NCBI GenBank assembly: GCA_030407005.1
Contig: JAUDYN010000002.1
Location: 3,348,001-3,412,000 of the forward strand
Direction: 5' to 3'
DNA from: Desarmillaria ectypa
Taxonomy: Eukaryota > Basidiomycota > Agaricomycetes > Agaricales > Physalacriaceae
DNA length: 64,000 nt
Position 1 is the first letter of the stretch. Every line of letters begins with the position of its first letter. The translations under genes and the position numbers were made by a program. This document shows positions 36,429 to 47,689 of this stretch, piece by piece. The notes under the pieces are model-generated. The model saw nothing but the letters and a program-made list of their open reading frames with translations. It was not told where the DNA came from and ran no database searches.

Positions 36429-37642
36429 TCATAACTTGCTAGAGATCTTGCGCCACTTCACCACCTCGACGAAATTCGCGAACGCCCGCCGGAAGAGCGA
36501 CTTGACTGCCCATTTCCCTTAAAGCAAAATTCAACGGAGGCTCCAGTTTGAACGTATAGATGCTCACCTTTTCGACCAGGCTCCGACACTTGAGGAGACT
36601 CTTCTGATGACGTTTCAAGTTCGTGCGAGTATGGAGAATCAGAGCCCAGCTCATCCGTAGAAGTTCCAGATGCCGCTGACAATAGACTATACACCATGGA
36701 AAAGTTATCGGGGAGAGGTTCATCCTCAATCGTTGAACTCTCTGCGGTCTCGTAAACGACCGGCCCGTATCGCTCAAGTTGATACTCCTCTACAATTCTA
36801 GATGCATCGTTTCAGAAGAATGACAGACAGCAATTACAGAAGGTCGCCTACTGTTCAAAAAGATCATGGTCTTCCCATAGCTGCGAAGGATCAGATATTT
36901 CCGGCACATTTGATAGGACGTGGTCGATACGAAGGACAGGTATGAAGATATCATCTTCCGGCTCCTCTAAGCCTGGTATGTTGGCGAGGAATGTCCGGCA
37001 AGTTTGACTATCAGTTTCCGACACGTCGTCTGTATCTGGAGCAGTTTCCTCGCCGTCGAGAATTCGGAGAATCTGGTCCTCGTCTAGTCCAGACCGGAGG
37101 AGTCGGTGATAGAGCCCATCCTCCTCCAAAGCTTTGACGAGCGGAGGGGGGTAGCGCCCCACACGTGGCGACTGAGAATAGTCGCGCCATTCCGTTGGGG
37201 CACGACCGTAGAAGTCATAACAGGTAGGGTGGTAGCAGTGGTTCCAAGGCAATGGCTTCGACGGCTCCAAAGCTTCCCTTGACGTGGGATGGGCTGTTTC
37301 CGGCAGGATAGGAACACACATAGCTGGTAGTGCCTGACCAGGTTTCCGAGAGTAAGGCTTCGTGAGGCCCTGTTGCACTGGCCGAATGCTGACAACGTGG
37401 AATTTATTATTCTCGTCGACTCGGCTCTCGACCTGCAGAGCAGCTTGTTAATGGGGAGAACTAGAACAAGATGCAGCAAAACGCACCACGACGCAGTAGC
37501 CTGCGTACATCCTGTCCTTCAAACCTTCCAGTTTTTGCAGCATAAGGTCGTCGCCTCCATCACAGTACAAGTCCAATGTTGCAGCGACATCAATGGAAAA
37601 GGCGAAATAACAGCCGTCAGGTGGGGCGACTTGAAGGTTCAT
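36429..37642 (-). CDS. Family X protein, intact copy B
   Basis: Four exons on the minus strand (37487-37642, 36852-37432, 36568-36797, 36429-36517) join to 351 codons plus stop without any in-frame stop, the only family copy here to do so. Conserved blocks: DGCYFAFSIDVAATLDLYCD near the start; then MCVPILPETAHP, then LPWNHCYHPTCYD; an acidic block EPEDDIFIPVLRIDHVLSNV; and C-terminal GKWAVKSLFRRAF. The protein has one Cys/His-rich centre (HCYHPTC) and a Ser/Glu-rich linker. No signal peptide and no membrane segment. I recognise no known domain. The start at 37642 (MNLQV...) is chosen because other copies begin near here; an ATG 11 codons upstream is in frame and is partly conserved in copy C. 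Confidence 0.72.
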
Positions 37643-38146
37643 ATCCGCGGACGAGAAGACGTAGACCGAGAGCAATGAGTGTGAAGGTGAAGGGGCCGGT
37701 GCCTACGCTAAACATATTTATACTGCCCTTTGGGTGGCAACAAATTCGAAAAGACTAAAACAAAGGCAGAAACAAAAAGAGAGCCAACAGAGGACAAAGG
37801 GAAAACATTATTATTATTAGCGTGCGAAAGTGATCGGACCTGGCACTGGACTCAGACCTTGTGCTGATACAAACACCAAAGACCCACACCTTGGCCAGCC
37901 CTGTGATATATTTTGATAAAGCCTTTTCTGTGCTCAACTTTGCTTCCTGGTTCCGAAACAAAAGAAACATTATATTCTACTATGAGGACAATGAGTCCTT
38001 GGCGACAGCTCATATAAAGTAGAGGATGACTCCTTTACGGGCTGTTTTTCTCTGTCTCTCCAGCTTTCTCTCAGTGTTGAGCGCTTTTACGCTCCCTCGC
38101 ATCTTATAGGCCTGGCGCCCATCTTTAACTATCTTTTCCTCCGGAA
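37643..38146. other. Divergent intergenic region
   Basis: Head-to-head gap between family X copy B and the two-exon gene at 38147. No further gene supported; likely the two promoters. Confidence 0.5.
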
Positions 38147-39099
38147 ATGTCGCGCTATACTGTGCTCTCTAAGGATTACAATTCTACTGGGTCACTCAGC
38201 GTACCAAAGCCCCCATCAGTGAGGCCTCGGAAATTTCCCCAGCATCCCCCGACCTTCAAACGCGGCCAAATCTGCCTAGTCGAGGAGACGATCTTTTCTC
38301 CGCTCTGCGAAGCTTTGAATAAGGTGGACGGACCACTAGAAACTCGGTCAGGTTTATCACTGACCGCTAAGAGTGGCAAGGTCGTCCCCGTTTCTTCTGG
38401 GCCCAAACGAAGACCCTGTATCATCATGGCACCGCCATCCAACCGCGTCCCCGTGGGTTCCCGGAAACAAGGCTATTTTATCTGTGTCATGGCTACATTT
38501 GCATCGTCTGAGGGCCAGTACGAACGTCTCGGAAAGCTTCTTCAGCGATTTGTCGTCCCTGTCGAGCCAAATGAACAAGTTCTTCCTGCGTTCAAGACCG
38601 ATCCAGCTTGGCGTCATCCTCAACAGTGGGCTATCGTCATCGTTGTATACACGGAGCAGCCTATCAAGCCCTACACTTCTCGTGATGGCCAAGGTCGACG
38701 ACTGTCCACTGCCGAGTATGACAGACTGTCCCGGTACTGTAAATGTCAGTGGGCATCATGGGAGAGCGATATAAAGGAAAACAACGGCCTAAAACAAGAG
38801 GTTTATGAAGAACTAGTGGTAAGTTCAAGAGGTTTCGAACTGATGTCATGCATTTCTAACGAGTTTCCAAGGATTGGAGGCCTGATCTAAGCGATGCCGA
38901 CAAAACATCAATATATTCGTGCCGTTCTAACGCATCCGCCTTTTCCGTCAACAGTTTCAAGTCGTTCTACACCCAACATTCTCGCCGTGGAAGTATTGCG
39001 ACGTTGCAAACCATCTTTGAATCCGCTACGCCTACGTATCCTAGCTTCACCCTTAACGACTTCCCACCTCTTCCTTCAAAGGTCTGCGCAGTACATTAA
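38147..39099 (+). CDS. Unknown two-exon protein
   Basis: Exons 38147-38818 and 38872-39099 give 299 residues. The N-terminus is rich in Pro (VPKPPSVRPRKFPQHPPTF) followed by KRGQICLVEE, a short segment that looks beta-rich, with RPCIIMAPPSNR and a WAIVIVVYTE strand near the middle. The C-terminus is Ser/Thr-rich (NASAFSVNSFKSFY). No signal peptide or membrane helix. I do not recognise the family. The intron (38819-38871) is supported because removing it replaces an immediate stop with 75 further in-frame residues. Confidence 0.75.
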
Positions 39100-39664
39100 A
39101 TATACCTTTCCGTTCGCCCATGTTGTTCGTGCTGTCCATTTTCCGGCTAAGCGACATAACCCAGACCGACGGCCGAAACGAATGTTATACTCTAACAGAA
39201 GCCAATCAGACTGCCCTTCATTCACCTGTATCAATCAATCGGATTGATTAGTGTATATTATCACCTTGTTATCTTTACGCCTGGAGCTTGTATTGAATCA
39301 CCACGTTAATGCCATTGCTACGGATGAACTTTTTTGATCAGTTGTCCTTAGCATCCGCAGAATACACGATGGCTAGTAGAAGATATGCTCGTAGCATGTA
39401 AAGATAGTACAGCTACTTCGAAGAAAGAAGATTAAGGTGCGACGTGACCGAAGAAAGTACAAATTCAGATCAACTTCGTCAAATTTGCGGATCATTTTCT
39501 CACGCTCAGCTACTGCTTTTCTTTGTCCTGCTTTTGTCTCGATTTTGTCTCTCCGTTACCACCATGAAGATAGTATAAAATGCTTGATTTAGCCGCCGCC
39601 GGACACTTCCTCTTCACTGTCGCCTTCATTGCTCTCCGGCAACATTTTTCTACTACCCACTAAT
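39100..39664. other. No gene recognised
   Basis: Between the two-exon gene and family X copy C. No supported feature; probably 3' UTR and decayed 5' flank of copy C. Confidence 0.4.
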
Positions 39665-40950
39665 ATGCAGTCTCGACTCGTCCCACCGTCGCGTCATTAT
39701 TTCGCTTTTCCTATCAATGTCGGTGCAACTCTGGAATTGTACTGTGACAGAGACGACGACCATATGCTGCAAAGACTGAATGGTTCGATGGACAGAATGT
39801 ACGCTGGCTACTGCTTGTTGGTATACTTCTCTGCTCCTTGCTTCAATCTCATCGAATGAAGAGCTGCTTTTTAGGCCGAGGGGCGGGCTAACGAGGCTAA
39901 CAGGTATCATGTTATCAACATTCGACTGGTGCAGCAGGGTCTCACGAAGCCTCACCCTCAGAAACTTCATCATGCATGGCCTGCGATGTGCATTCCTATC
40001 CTACCGGAAACGGCCCATAGCTGGTCAAGGGCACCTCTGGAGCTCTCGAGGCAACCTCCATGAAACAACTGTTACCATTCTACCTGCTACGACCTCTATG
40101 CACGTGTACCAACCGAATGGCGCGACTTTTCTGTCATCAGAACCTCTGAGCTTACCCTCTGCCTCAAAATTCATCACCGAGGACGAGCGCCACTATCAGC
40201 TCCTGCGTGCTGGAGTAGACCACGATCGAGTCCTTCGAGTTCTCACTAGCGAAGGTTAGGGTCCAGATATAAACGTTCCAGACGACGCGTCGGAGATGGG
40301 GAGCAAACCCTACAAAACGTTCCTTGCGAATCTACCAGGTCCAGATGATCCTGAAGAAGATGATATTTTCATACCCGTCCTGCATATTGACCACATTCTA
40401 TCGAACGTCCCAGAAATTTCCAATCCGTTACAGCTGTGGGAAGACCGCGAGCTTTTTCAAGAGTGGACGATAATCACAACCGATTTATGATGATTGCCCT
40501 GAATCTTTTTTAATTTGTTTTTTCAGGATCGTGCAGGAGTATCAACTTGCACGATACGGATCAACTCTTTTCGAACCGCTTGAGGGTCCTTCTATTGACG
40601 ACACTCCTCCCGAAAATTTTCAAATCGAGTGTCGTTTCGTGCCGGAGCTAACTGTTGCTTCTATGGATAATTTAGAATCTGAATCTTCGGATTCGCATCA
40701 ACTTGATTCATCGTTACCTGATTTGAAGGAGGTGCGTTGTCCGAAAGATGGGTATTCATCTGTCTTCCGCGCGACTTGTAATGATTTTTGCTTTCTAGGA
40801 AAATGGAGGTTCAAATCACTCGTCAAAGGGACGATTACAAAGCTCGCCGCGCTTGTCAAGTTGCCCAAGATCTTCAGAAAGTCAGAATTCAGTCTGCAGG
40901 ATAGACCGGCCACAGATCCGCCTACCTTCGTTTTCCAGAGTCTTACATAA
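39665..40950 (+). pseudogene. Family X copy C, broken
   Basis: Plus-strand copy with the family exon order. Exon 1 (SRHYFAFPINVGATLELYCD) and the first intron (39821-about 39872) are intact. Exon 2 has a TGA at 40061-40063 where copy B has TGG (LPWNN), a frameshift near 40130-40150, and a TAG at 40257-40259 inside a TTAGGG hexamer. Downstream blocks DDPEEDDIFIPVLHIDHILS and the C-terminal exon (GKWRFKSLVKG at about 40800) are well kept in shifted frames. The last splice junction is also out of frame. An upstream in-frame ATG at 39629 resembles that of copy B. Confidence 0.8.
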
Positions 40951-41195
40951 TGTACATTGTGTCGCTAATTCCTGTACAAGTTGTCCTCTCTTTTATGTTA
41001 TTACTTATTTTCACTCCTGTGCTGGAACTGAAAGTGTATTCAGATGCATGAGACAACACTAAGGTAATGTGGATTATAAGCACTAGGCTACTAGTGGTGG
41101 AGTGCGAATGGTATAATAATTATGAATACTTGATGATAATAATAGCCCAGGAGTTTGGAAGGAAATTTATCTAGTTACCAGTCTCACAGAAAGAA

Positions 41196-42040
41196 TCAAA
41201 CCTCTGCTGTGCATCCAATATGATTGCGGAGCAAGCTTAGTTTGACTTCACGGGTGGTACGTCGTCCATATCGAATGTCATAGCAATCCAGGTATTTGTT
41301 TAACTGAGCTGGAGTCAGGTTTTGCGTATCTTGAACTGTGTGAAGTGGTGGTAGAGGATTCTATATTTCCAAAGCAGATAAGCCTGGATGAGCAAGAAGA
41401 TGCAAAAGCATGACATACATTGGCTCGTCCAGTGGGGTCTGTGCCATCTGCAGCAGGTACCACCACATATCGCACCCTAAGCCCACCAGCAGAAGACAGA
41501 TTATATGTCTGCACAGAAGCTTAAGAAGACAATTAATAGAGAACTAGTGATTGACCTTGGAAGCTAACGTTTCGACTCTGACAAGTCGATCCTCAATATT
41601 GGTGAGTCGATCCTCAATGTTAGTGAGTCGATCCTCAATGTTGGTGAGTCGATCACCAATTCTCTCCTCCAACTGTCTCGCCCATGCAGGCATTTCATCA
41701 TTCTGATCTGCTGGATGCCTCAGAACACCATGTAGGTTGTATAACTTAACAGAAAGCGCACCAGCTGTATAGGCAGAGAGGACACGGTGCCTGTATGCAG
41801 TCGCTGTGGCGATATCATCTGCAGTAGCACGATTCACAATTCCCCGCTCTGGGTAGACAGTAAACTTCAAATACAAGTGAAATGCATTTAAATGGTCTCA
41901 CCTTGGGAATGTTTTACATCTTTTAGAAAGATGTTTGCATTAACGATGTCTCGTAAGGTGGGAGGATCTGAAGGCACGTCAGGTCGTGGAACGTCCTGTG
42001 CACGGCCGCCAGGAATACGCGGGACGGGAATACGATCCAT
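41196..42040 (-). CDS. Mug135-like protein with heptad repeats
   Basis: Four exons (41902-42040, 41556-41848, 41419-41508, 41196-41360) give 228 residues. Architecture: a Pro-rich start, then a helical domain (LRDIVNANIFLKDVKHSQ, ERGIVNRATADDIATATAYR), a coiled coil made of a 7-residue unit RLTNIED repeated three times in tandem with a fourth degenerate unit, and a C-terminal domain (LTPAQLNKYLDCYDIRYGRR...LLRNHIGC) that resembles what agaric genomes annotate as Mug135-like C-terminal. Mug135 of fission yeast is meiotically upregulated; function unclear. The repeat is perfect at the protein level for three units and is a 21-bp tandem in DNA (about 41580-41650). Confidence 0.72.
41580..41650. 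repeat. 21-bp tandem repeat encoding a heptad
   Basis: Three near-identical 21-bp units and a partial fourth lie inside the Mug135-like gene and encode the heptad RLTNIED on the minus strand. They differ by one or two silent or neutral bases. Slippage could change the coiled-coil length by whole heptads. Confidence 0.8.
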
Positions 42041-42615
42041 GAAAGTTTAATTAAGGATGAGAGAGGTTCCAAGCTTGTGTTTGTGGCACTACTGTTTGGT
42101 TGTATTGTGATCGACCATTCGCGAGACGCGTCCCCCTTGTTCTTCTTGGCACTCGTGTTTCCTCCAAATGCTCAGCGAGTAATGTGTGGGTTGGAACGAT
42201 ATTGACTTCTTGGACTTCTTGGCAATGTCTCTCAACCTTAAAGCACTCTTTTACCTATTTATCTAGCCCCGGAAAAGTCTCGAAATGCATCAAAAGTTAC
42301 GTTGAGTGGCATCAAAACAATATTCCAGGAAGAGGATTTGGTATTGATATTCACGCAGACGATACTGTGCATTTTCACACGCACCGGCCCGGCACCTCAA
42401 AACCACAACTGGGAGGCTACGCTGCCCGCGAATCTCCAACCCTAGGAACGGAGGGGGGTAACGATTGAACAATGACGGCGAACAGCTCAGGAAGATGGCC
42501 ATAAAGTACTTAGTGTTCGGATTTTTTTCTTCTTATATCTTGCTAACCAGTTTTCCAGTTACAGTGAAAATCAACCGTATAGCTTCATGGATTCGAACGC
42601 AGCCACCGGTTCATT

Positions 42616-43440
42616 ATGTCTCGACTTGTCTCGCCGTCGTGTCGTTATTTCGCTTTTTCCGTTGATGTCGCTGCAACTCTGGAGTTATACTGCGACGGAG
42701 GCGACGATCATATGCTGCAAAAACTGGATGGTCTCAAGGACAGAATTTCCGCTGGCTACTGCTCGTTGGTACGTTTTTCTGCTCCTTGCTCCAATCTCAT
42801 CGAATGAAAAGCTGCTTTTTAGGCCGAGGGATGGGCTAACGAGGCTAACAGATATCATGTTATCAACATTCGACTGGTGTAGCAGGGTCTCACGAAGCCT
42901 CACCCTCCGAAACTTCATCATGCATGGCCTGCGATGTGCATTCCTATCCTACCGTAAACGGCCCATCACAGGTCAAGAGAATCGCTGGAGCCCCCGAAAC
43001 CACTTCCATGGAACAATTGCTACCATTCTACCCGCTACGACCTCTATGCACGTGTACCAACCGAATGGCGGGACTATTCTCAGTCATCAGATCTAATAAG
43101 CTTATCGTCAAGGACGAGCGCCACTATCAACTCCTGCGTGCTGGAGTAAACGATGATCAAGTCCTTCGAATTCTCGCTGGCGAAGGTTAGGGTTAGGGTC
43201 CAGATATAGACGTTCCACGCGTCGGAGATGGGGAGCAAACCCTACGAAACGTTCCTTGAGAATCTACCAGGTCCAGATGATCGTGAAGAAGATGATATTT
43301 TCATACCCGTCCTTCGTATTGACCACATTCTATCGAACGTCCCAGAAATTTCCAATCCGTTACGACTTGTACAGGAATTAGGAGTATCAACTTGCATGAT
43401 ATGGATCAACTCTTTTCGAACCTCTGTGCTGGAACTGAGA
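42616..43440 (+). pseudogene. Family X copy D, truncated and broken
   Basis: Plus-strand copy closest to copy C. Exon 1 (RYFAFSVDVAATLELYCDGG) and intron are intact. Exon 2 carries TAG at 42880-42882 in place of CAG and TAA at 42955-42957 in place of GAA, then a frameshift before the block SDLISLSSRTSAT. The acidic block DIFIPVLRIDHILSNVPEIS is kept. After 'NPLRL' the rest of exon 2, the following intron and most of the last exons are deleted, with the join leaving only GVSTC and RTSVLEL-like remnants. Two TTAGGG hexamers (43187-43198) stand where copy C has one. Confidence 0.8.
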
Positions 43441-43546
43441 GCCAATACTCAAGTTGTAACCAAAAACAACCGTGGCAGCAACTCGAATAAAAGTCTTTTC
43501 GAACAACAATTCTTAATACTTTTGATATCACTGCACTAATATCTAG

Positions 43547-43713
43547 GTATTTTTACCAGTAAATACACAGAAAATATTGAAAGTTTTTTCTCAGTAATTT
43601 TATAAAAGTAAATAAATAATAATAATAAAAACAACGGTAAAATACTTTAAGTATTTTCTTTTTCAAAAACGTGAAAAACTTTGCATATTTTCTGTATCCA
43701 TAGGTAAAAATAC
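43547..43713. mobile_element. MITE with long imperfect inverted repeats
   Basis: A 167-bp A/T-rich block has GTATTTTTACC at its left end (43547-43557) and the complement GGTAAAAATAC at its right end (43703-43713). The similarity continues inward for about 40 bp on each side with mismatches (ACAGAAAATAT is shared). A smaller palindrome around AAAATACTTTAAGTATTTT sits in the centre. The ends and foldback shape fit a miniature inverted-repeat transposable element; no target-site duplication could be fixed. It lies just beyond the truncated end of family X copy D. Confidence 0.6.
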
Positions 43714-43860
43714 TTTTCTTTTTCCATCCAGTGTATCTGCGACAAATGGCATCGGTAGGGAGAGCAAAGGGACAGGACTAACTGCAAACCACCATTCTTT
43801 CCTCGCTTCAAGTTTTAACAGTGCATACACGACGCATTTTCTCGGTCTCATGCCCTTCCC

Positions 43861-46340
43861 TTATGATAAAAGGAAATGATGACAGATATAATTGTAAACC
43901 AATGCTACTGTTTAGAGGGTCTATAGAAAGCTCTACCGTTTACTACCTAGTGTTGTCAAAGATAATCTCGGTATGTACTTGTTCCAGCTTCCTATACAAT
44001 ACGATTTATGCCTTCAGTTGACAAAGTCCCAGGTAACGTTCACTAGAGAAGGAAAATTATCAGGCTAGGGAAACAACATGAACAACAAGCAACATACATC
44101 TACCGGCTGCCAAATTTCCCAAGGCTTGGAATGCAGCGACAGAAAGATAGACGTTGGCCGAATTACCACAGTCCTTGCAGGCATCTGTGACCATAACTTC
44201 CACAGACGTCGAAGGATCGTCTGTCAGAGAGACAGTGACCTAAAATTGGGTTAGATAACAATCTGCAGACCTCCACTGTTGGCGTACATTCTTGAAGCAG
44301 TCATCCCTTTTCCCCCAATTTACGTAGTCTGTGCTCAAACCAATGGTAAAATCGGTATCATTGGAATATGTGCCGCATGCAGTCATAGTACTGTTCTAGA
44401 GAACAATATCGTCAGAACATACTCGAAAATTACCAGCAAATGCACCTACTTGGAACCCATAGTAGGCGATGCCAGTCTGAGAGCGTGCGTGCAAGACCGA
44501 CGCAAAGACAGAGGAGGCAAGAGCAAGTAAGGTGAGTTTAAGCTGCATTGTTAACGAAGGAGAAGAGTACTCGATAAATCGTTGGCTCTTGCTTCAGAAA
44601 TATAGCAGGTTTATATACAGCCTCGCACGCCCAAAGAGTGTGTGAAAGTTCGAAAGAACATAGAGCATAAACTTGCGGGCTGGTAGAGATGATTCAGCAT
44701 CGAAATTTCGACAAACCGGTGAAGTTGAGTGCAAAATCCGTGTCCCATGCGCCTGCAAGCGATCACATGGAGTCGCCTCCGTCTGGCAACCAATGCCAGG
44801 GCATGAAGTTGCCCTTAGTTGCACCTCGGTATTATTTTAAGGACGGCAGAACCCTCAAGCGACTTCAATCCATCAGGCCAGTATACAAGATGTCTGTTAA
44901 CAATTTGTCCGCCCCTCTCACATGGATTGGGGAACACTGAAATTAACGTCAATGTATAGATCAGTGCACTCACAATTCCATCGCACTCGAGACTATGTCA
45001 TGCATACATGGCAGGTGTATGACGCGTTGCCTCGGCGAATCTAATGCCAAGCAGTCCAAGGCGGCGTGGCACTAGGCTCTTTTAGAGAAAATTGGCATGC
45101 AAGAAAGCCCATGGCGCTCGGGCTTACTTAAACACGTAAAGCGGAGAACGGTCTGTTGCGGGTCACCTTATGCGCGGTGGACACCCTCACAAAGGCCAAG
45201 AATAGCAACAGTCGGATCGATGTAGGAAGCTGAAAGCAAGTCTTCCGTAGTAGAAGGAGCCGTACGCATCCATGATGATGATGATTAAAATACCAAACAA
45301 TAAACATTGATTTCCCAGTCTGTAAATTCGGCAAATTCCACGAACTTCGGAATACATGATTACGAAAAAGGCCACTCACACGCTTCAACACTCCACTGGC
45401 TCGGACAAATCCTCAAAGTTCGAGTATCATTTCGTTTGTTTGTTCTTTCCCCAAGCTATTCCATAGTCACCACTGGTGCGATTTAGCCGAAATTTGTTTC
45501 CTTCCAAAAGAAAACTGACTAACCACAATGTTGTGTCGATCAATATCTCGAAGATGAACGAATTTTCATGGCCATATTTCATTAATCAAATGTTAGCAAA
45601 GGTCGGTTAGCCGTAAGCCATTGGTGCACCAGGCGCACCGTCAGACGGAACTGAAGTCCCGAGTCAAAAGTACACTTTAATGCCTTCGCCATACCATTTC
45701 ACCACTGCCGATGATCAGTGAGGTCCCATGGTTTGGGAAGAGATCTGAATATACTGACACATACTCCAGCACCGTTGTCATTGAAAGTAACGGCGGAGCG
45801 GAATCTGCAGCCCTCGTTACAGTCTCATTGCAGCTTATTTGATTTTGTCAAACGTAGTGATATTAGTACATCTGCATTCGTGGACGTAGCGGCCGTCCAA
45901 AAACAACATGGAACGTTGCTTAATTTTCCGTGTAGCCATCCATTTTTTCACAGAATATTTGATCTCGAAGGTCAGACAAAAACGGAGAATTATAGAATGG
46001 AATAAACCAATTTCTCACCATCGGGGGAGCTAGGACCTACATACAAGTGGTCCGGTCGGAAATAGGCAGACTAGAGGTGTTTTTTCTTCTTTTCATTAGA
46101 CCTAAGTATATCGGAATAAGGTCCGAAGCATAGACCGGAGTAAACCAATTTCTCCATCGTCGGGAGCCGTCGGGCCAGCCAGACCTTGTAAATGCTTCGG
46201 TCGGAAATAGACAGACCGGAGGCACTTTCCTTACCATCAAACCACAACGAGCCATTTGTAGTCCTGACCAGAAGGACCAACCGTCGAGAAACCTTCTCTA
46301 CCATTCTAGACCTTGCAAATCAACGCATGTTGCAAGCTGG
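43861..46340 (+). repeat. Segmental duplication, first copy
   Basis: A direct duplicate of 50531-52960 (offset near 6,670 at the left end). The left end, 43861-44548, including the secreted-protein gene and its introns, is almost identical between copies. A mixed stretch follows; 44640-44770 is again nearly identical. Beyond about 44780 similarity falls to a level visible only in islands (for example AACACGTAAAGCGGAGAACGG at 45131, and the stretch around 45611-45632 with GCCATTGGTGCACCAG). Sequence left of 43861 does not match. Confidence 0.82.
44014..44548 (-). CDS. Small secreted double-psi beta-barrel protein, copy 1
   Basis: Four exons (44450-44548, 44288-44395, 44104-44239, 44014-44042) give 123 residues. 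A signal peptide (MQLKLTLLALASSVFAS) precedes a RlpA-like double-psi beta-barrel (DPBB) domain: CGTYSNDTDFTIGLSTDYVN, then DDCFKNVTVSL, then VMVTDACKDCGNSANVYLS, and VNVTWDFVN at the end. The Asp in DACKDCG and the paired cysteines are those of the fungal DPBB/expansin-like group, which includes small secreted proteins expressed on plant or fruit-body surfaces. Enzyme activity is not established. A TATATAAA box lies at 44610-44617, about 60 bp upstream of the ATG. Nearly identical to the gene at 50684-51218. Confidence 0.9.
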
Positions 46341-46445
46341 TAAAAACGACACATGTTACTCTCCCAAGTTATGGGAGTTGCCAAAGCATTGTCTCGCTAA
46401 TCTCGTTGTATAACTCGCCCTCTCTTTATGTTGTTGCTTGACGTA

Positions 46446-47252
46446 TTAAAATCTTAGAAAATACCATCCAACACCTTCGACATCTGTGACAATGGCACCA
46501 ATGAAAGATCCTGGACGAACAATCACAATCGCCAGAGAATCTTCCTCCTCCATATATGCCTTCCTCGTGTGTTCGTCTTTATCAGCAAGCACAGAAACAC
46601 TTTCTAGCAGCATGTTTGCATCGGTGATGACGAACGTCTGAACGGCCGCAGGGGGTAGTGTCTTCAAACCCGCCTCGATATCCTCACTCCAATTGGAGAA
46701 AACGAACGAGCACTGTACTGTCGACTTGAACAAGCTGAACAAAGTCGTCCCTCCGAACGGCGCGTCGGGCGCCCGATCTCTCGCACGCAACGACCCCCGA
46801 CCTTCATATCCAGAGTACGCATGCGCAAGGACATCCTCAGCATTATGTGGCTCCATGTCTTGCTCTTCCAGCACGATGCTGCTGTACCGGTAATTGATAC
46901 CGTACATCTCCAGGGCAGTGTTCCTCCATCGGAACCATCCTGAGGCCCTCTTGTCCTCCTTTGTATCTTTGACTTGTTTTATTTTTCGCTACGGTATGGG
47001 TGTATAGCTGGGTCGTAGCGTAGAGCATCTGTGTGATAACAGGTAAGCGCTCCTCATTGCATGTCGAGAGGAGGGTGGGCAATACGAGGCCTTTGAGTAC
47101 GAGAGATAATTTCCATGCGAGGTTGGACTGTGAACCGTCACGTCAAGAGTGAAGAACCAGCATTGGAGGTTGCTTACCGCATCCTGGATACTGTATTTCA
47201 CCCCTTGTCCGCCAGTGGGCGAATGAACATGCGCAGAATCTTGATGCCTCAT
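46446..47252 (-). pseudogene. FAD-dependent aromatic hydroxylase relic
   Basis: The minus strand carries the C-terminal half of an FAD-binding phenol/aromatic hydroxylase. HVHSPTGGQGVKYSIQDAV (near 47230) is the conserved FAD-binding HxxxPxGGxG...D motif; after a 51-bp intron comes NLAWKLSLVLKGL, then LYTHTVAKN, then a one-base insertion shifts frame before GWFRWRNTALEMYGINYRYS. The C-terminal thioredoxin-like domain (RARDRAPDAPFGGTTLFSLF...FIGAIVTDVEGVGWYF) is open. The N-terminal Rossmann dinucleotide motif is absent upstream. Truncated and frameshifted, so not functional as it stands. Confidence 0.8.
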
Positions 47253-47689
47253 TCAATACACGCAGAACATGTCGAAGAGCAAGCGCTTACCACCCACAAC
47301 AAAAGTGGGTCCCTCTTGAAATTTGTTGACCATCGGCATCTTTGGCCTGCAACGCATAATAGTTATCATTAATATGGGTGTAGGACGGATTGACCACACC
47401 TGAAATGAGAGAGTCACGTGAACTCGCCAAACTCAAGATCAATACGTCCGGTCTCAGCTTTGGCGAACCGATGGCTTTCACCGGATCAGTAAGATGGGGT
47501 AGGGTCGAAGTTTTGTCCTGTAATTCTGATGCCAAACATGTCGCCTGTTGGACTTGGAGGACGTGCCATGATGCTATAGAAACAGTGAGGATGTGAACAG
47601 ACATATGCACACTTAGATACTAGCTCGCCTTAACCCTTCAATAGAGTGTTATTATGGACTGATGTTGCGATGAAACGAATCTTAAAATA

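Noticed and set aside
42880..42957. RIP (repeat-induced point mutation) as the cause of stops in copy D
   Set aside because: CAG-to-TAG would fit CpA-to-TpA, but GAA-to-TAA is a transversion, so no consistent RIP signature is visible by eye.
40250..43200. Internal telomere or chromosome end
   Set aside because: Only one and two TTAGGG hexamers are present inside family X copies; far too few for a telomere and the flanks are coding relics.
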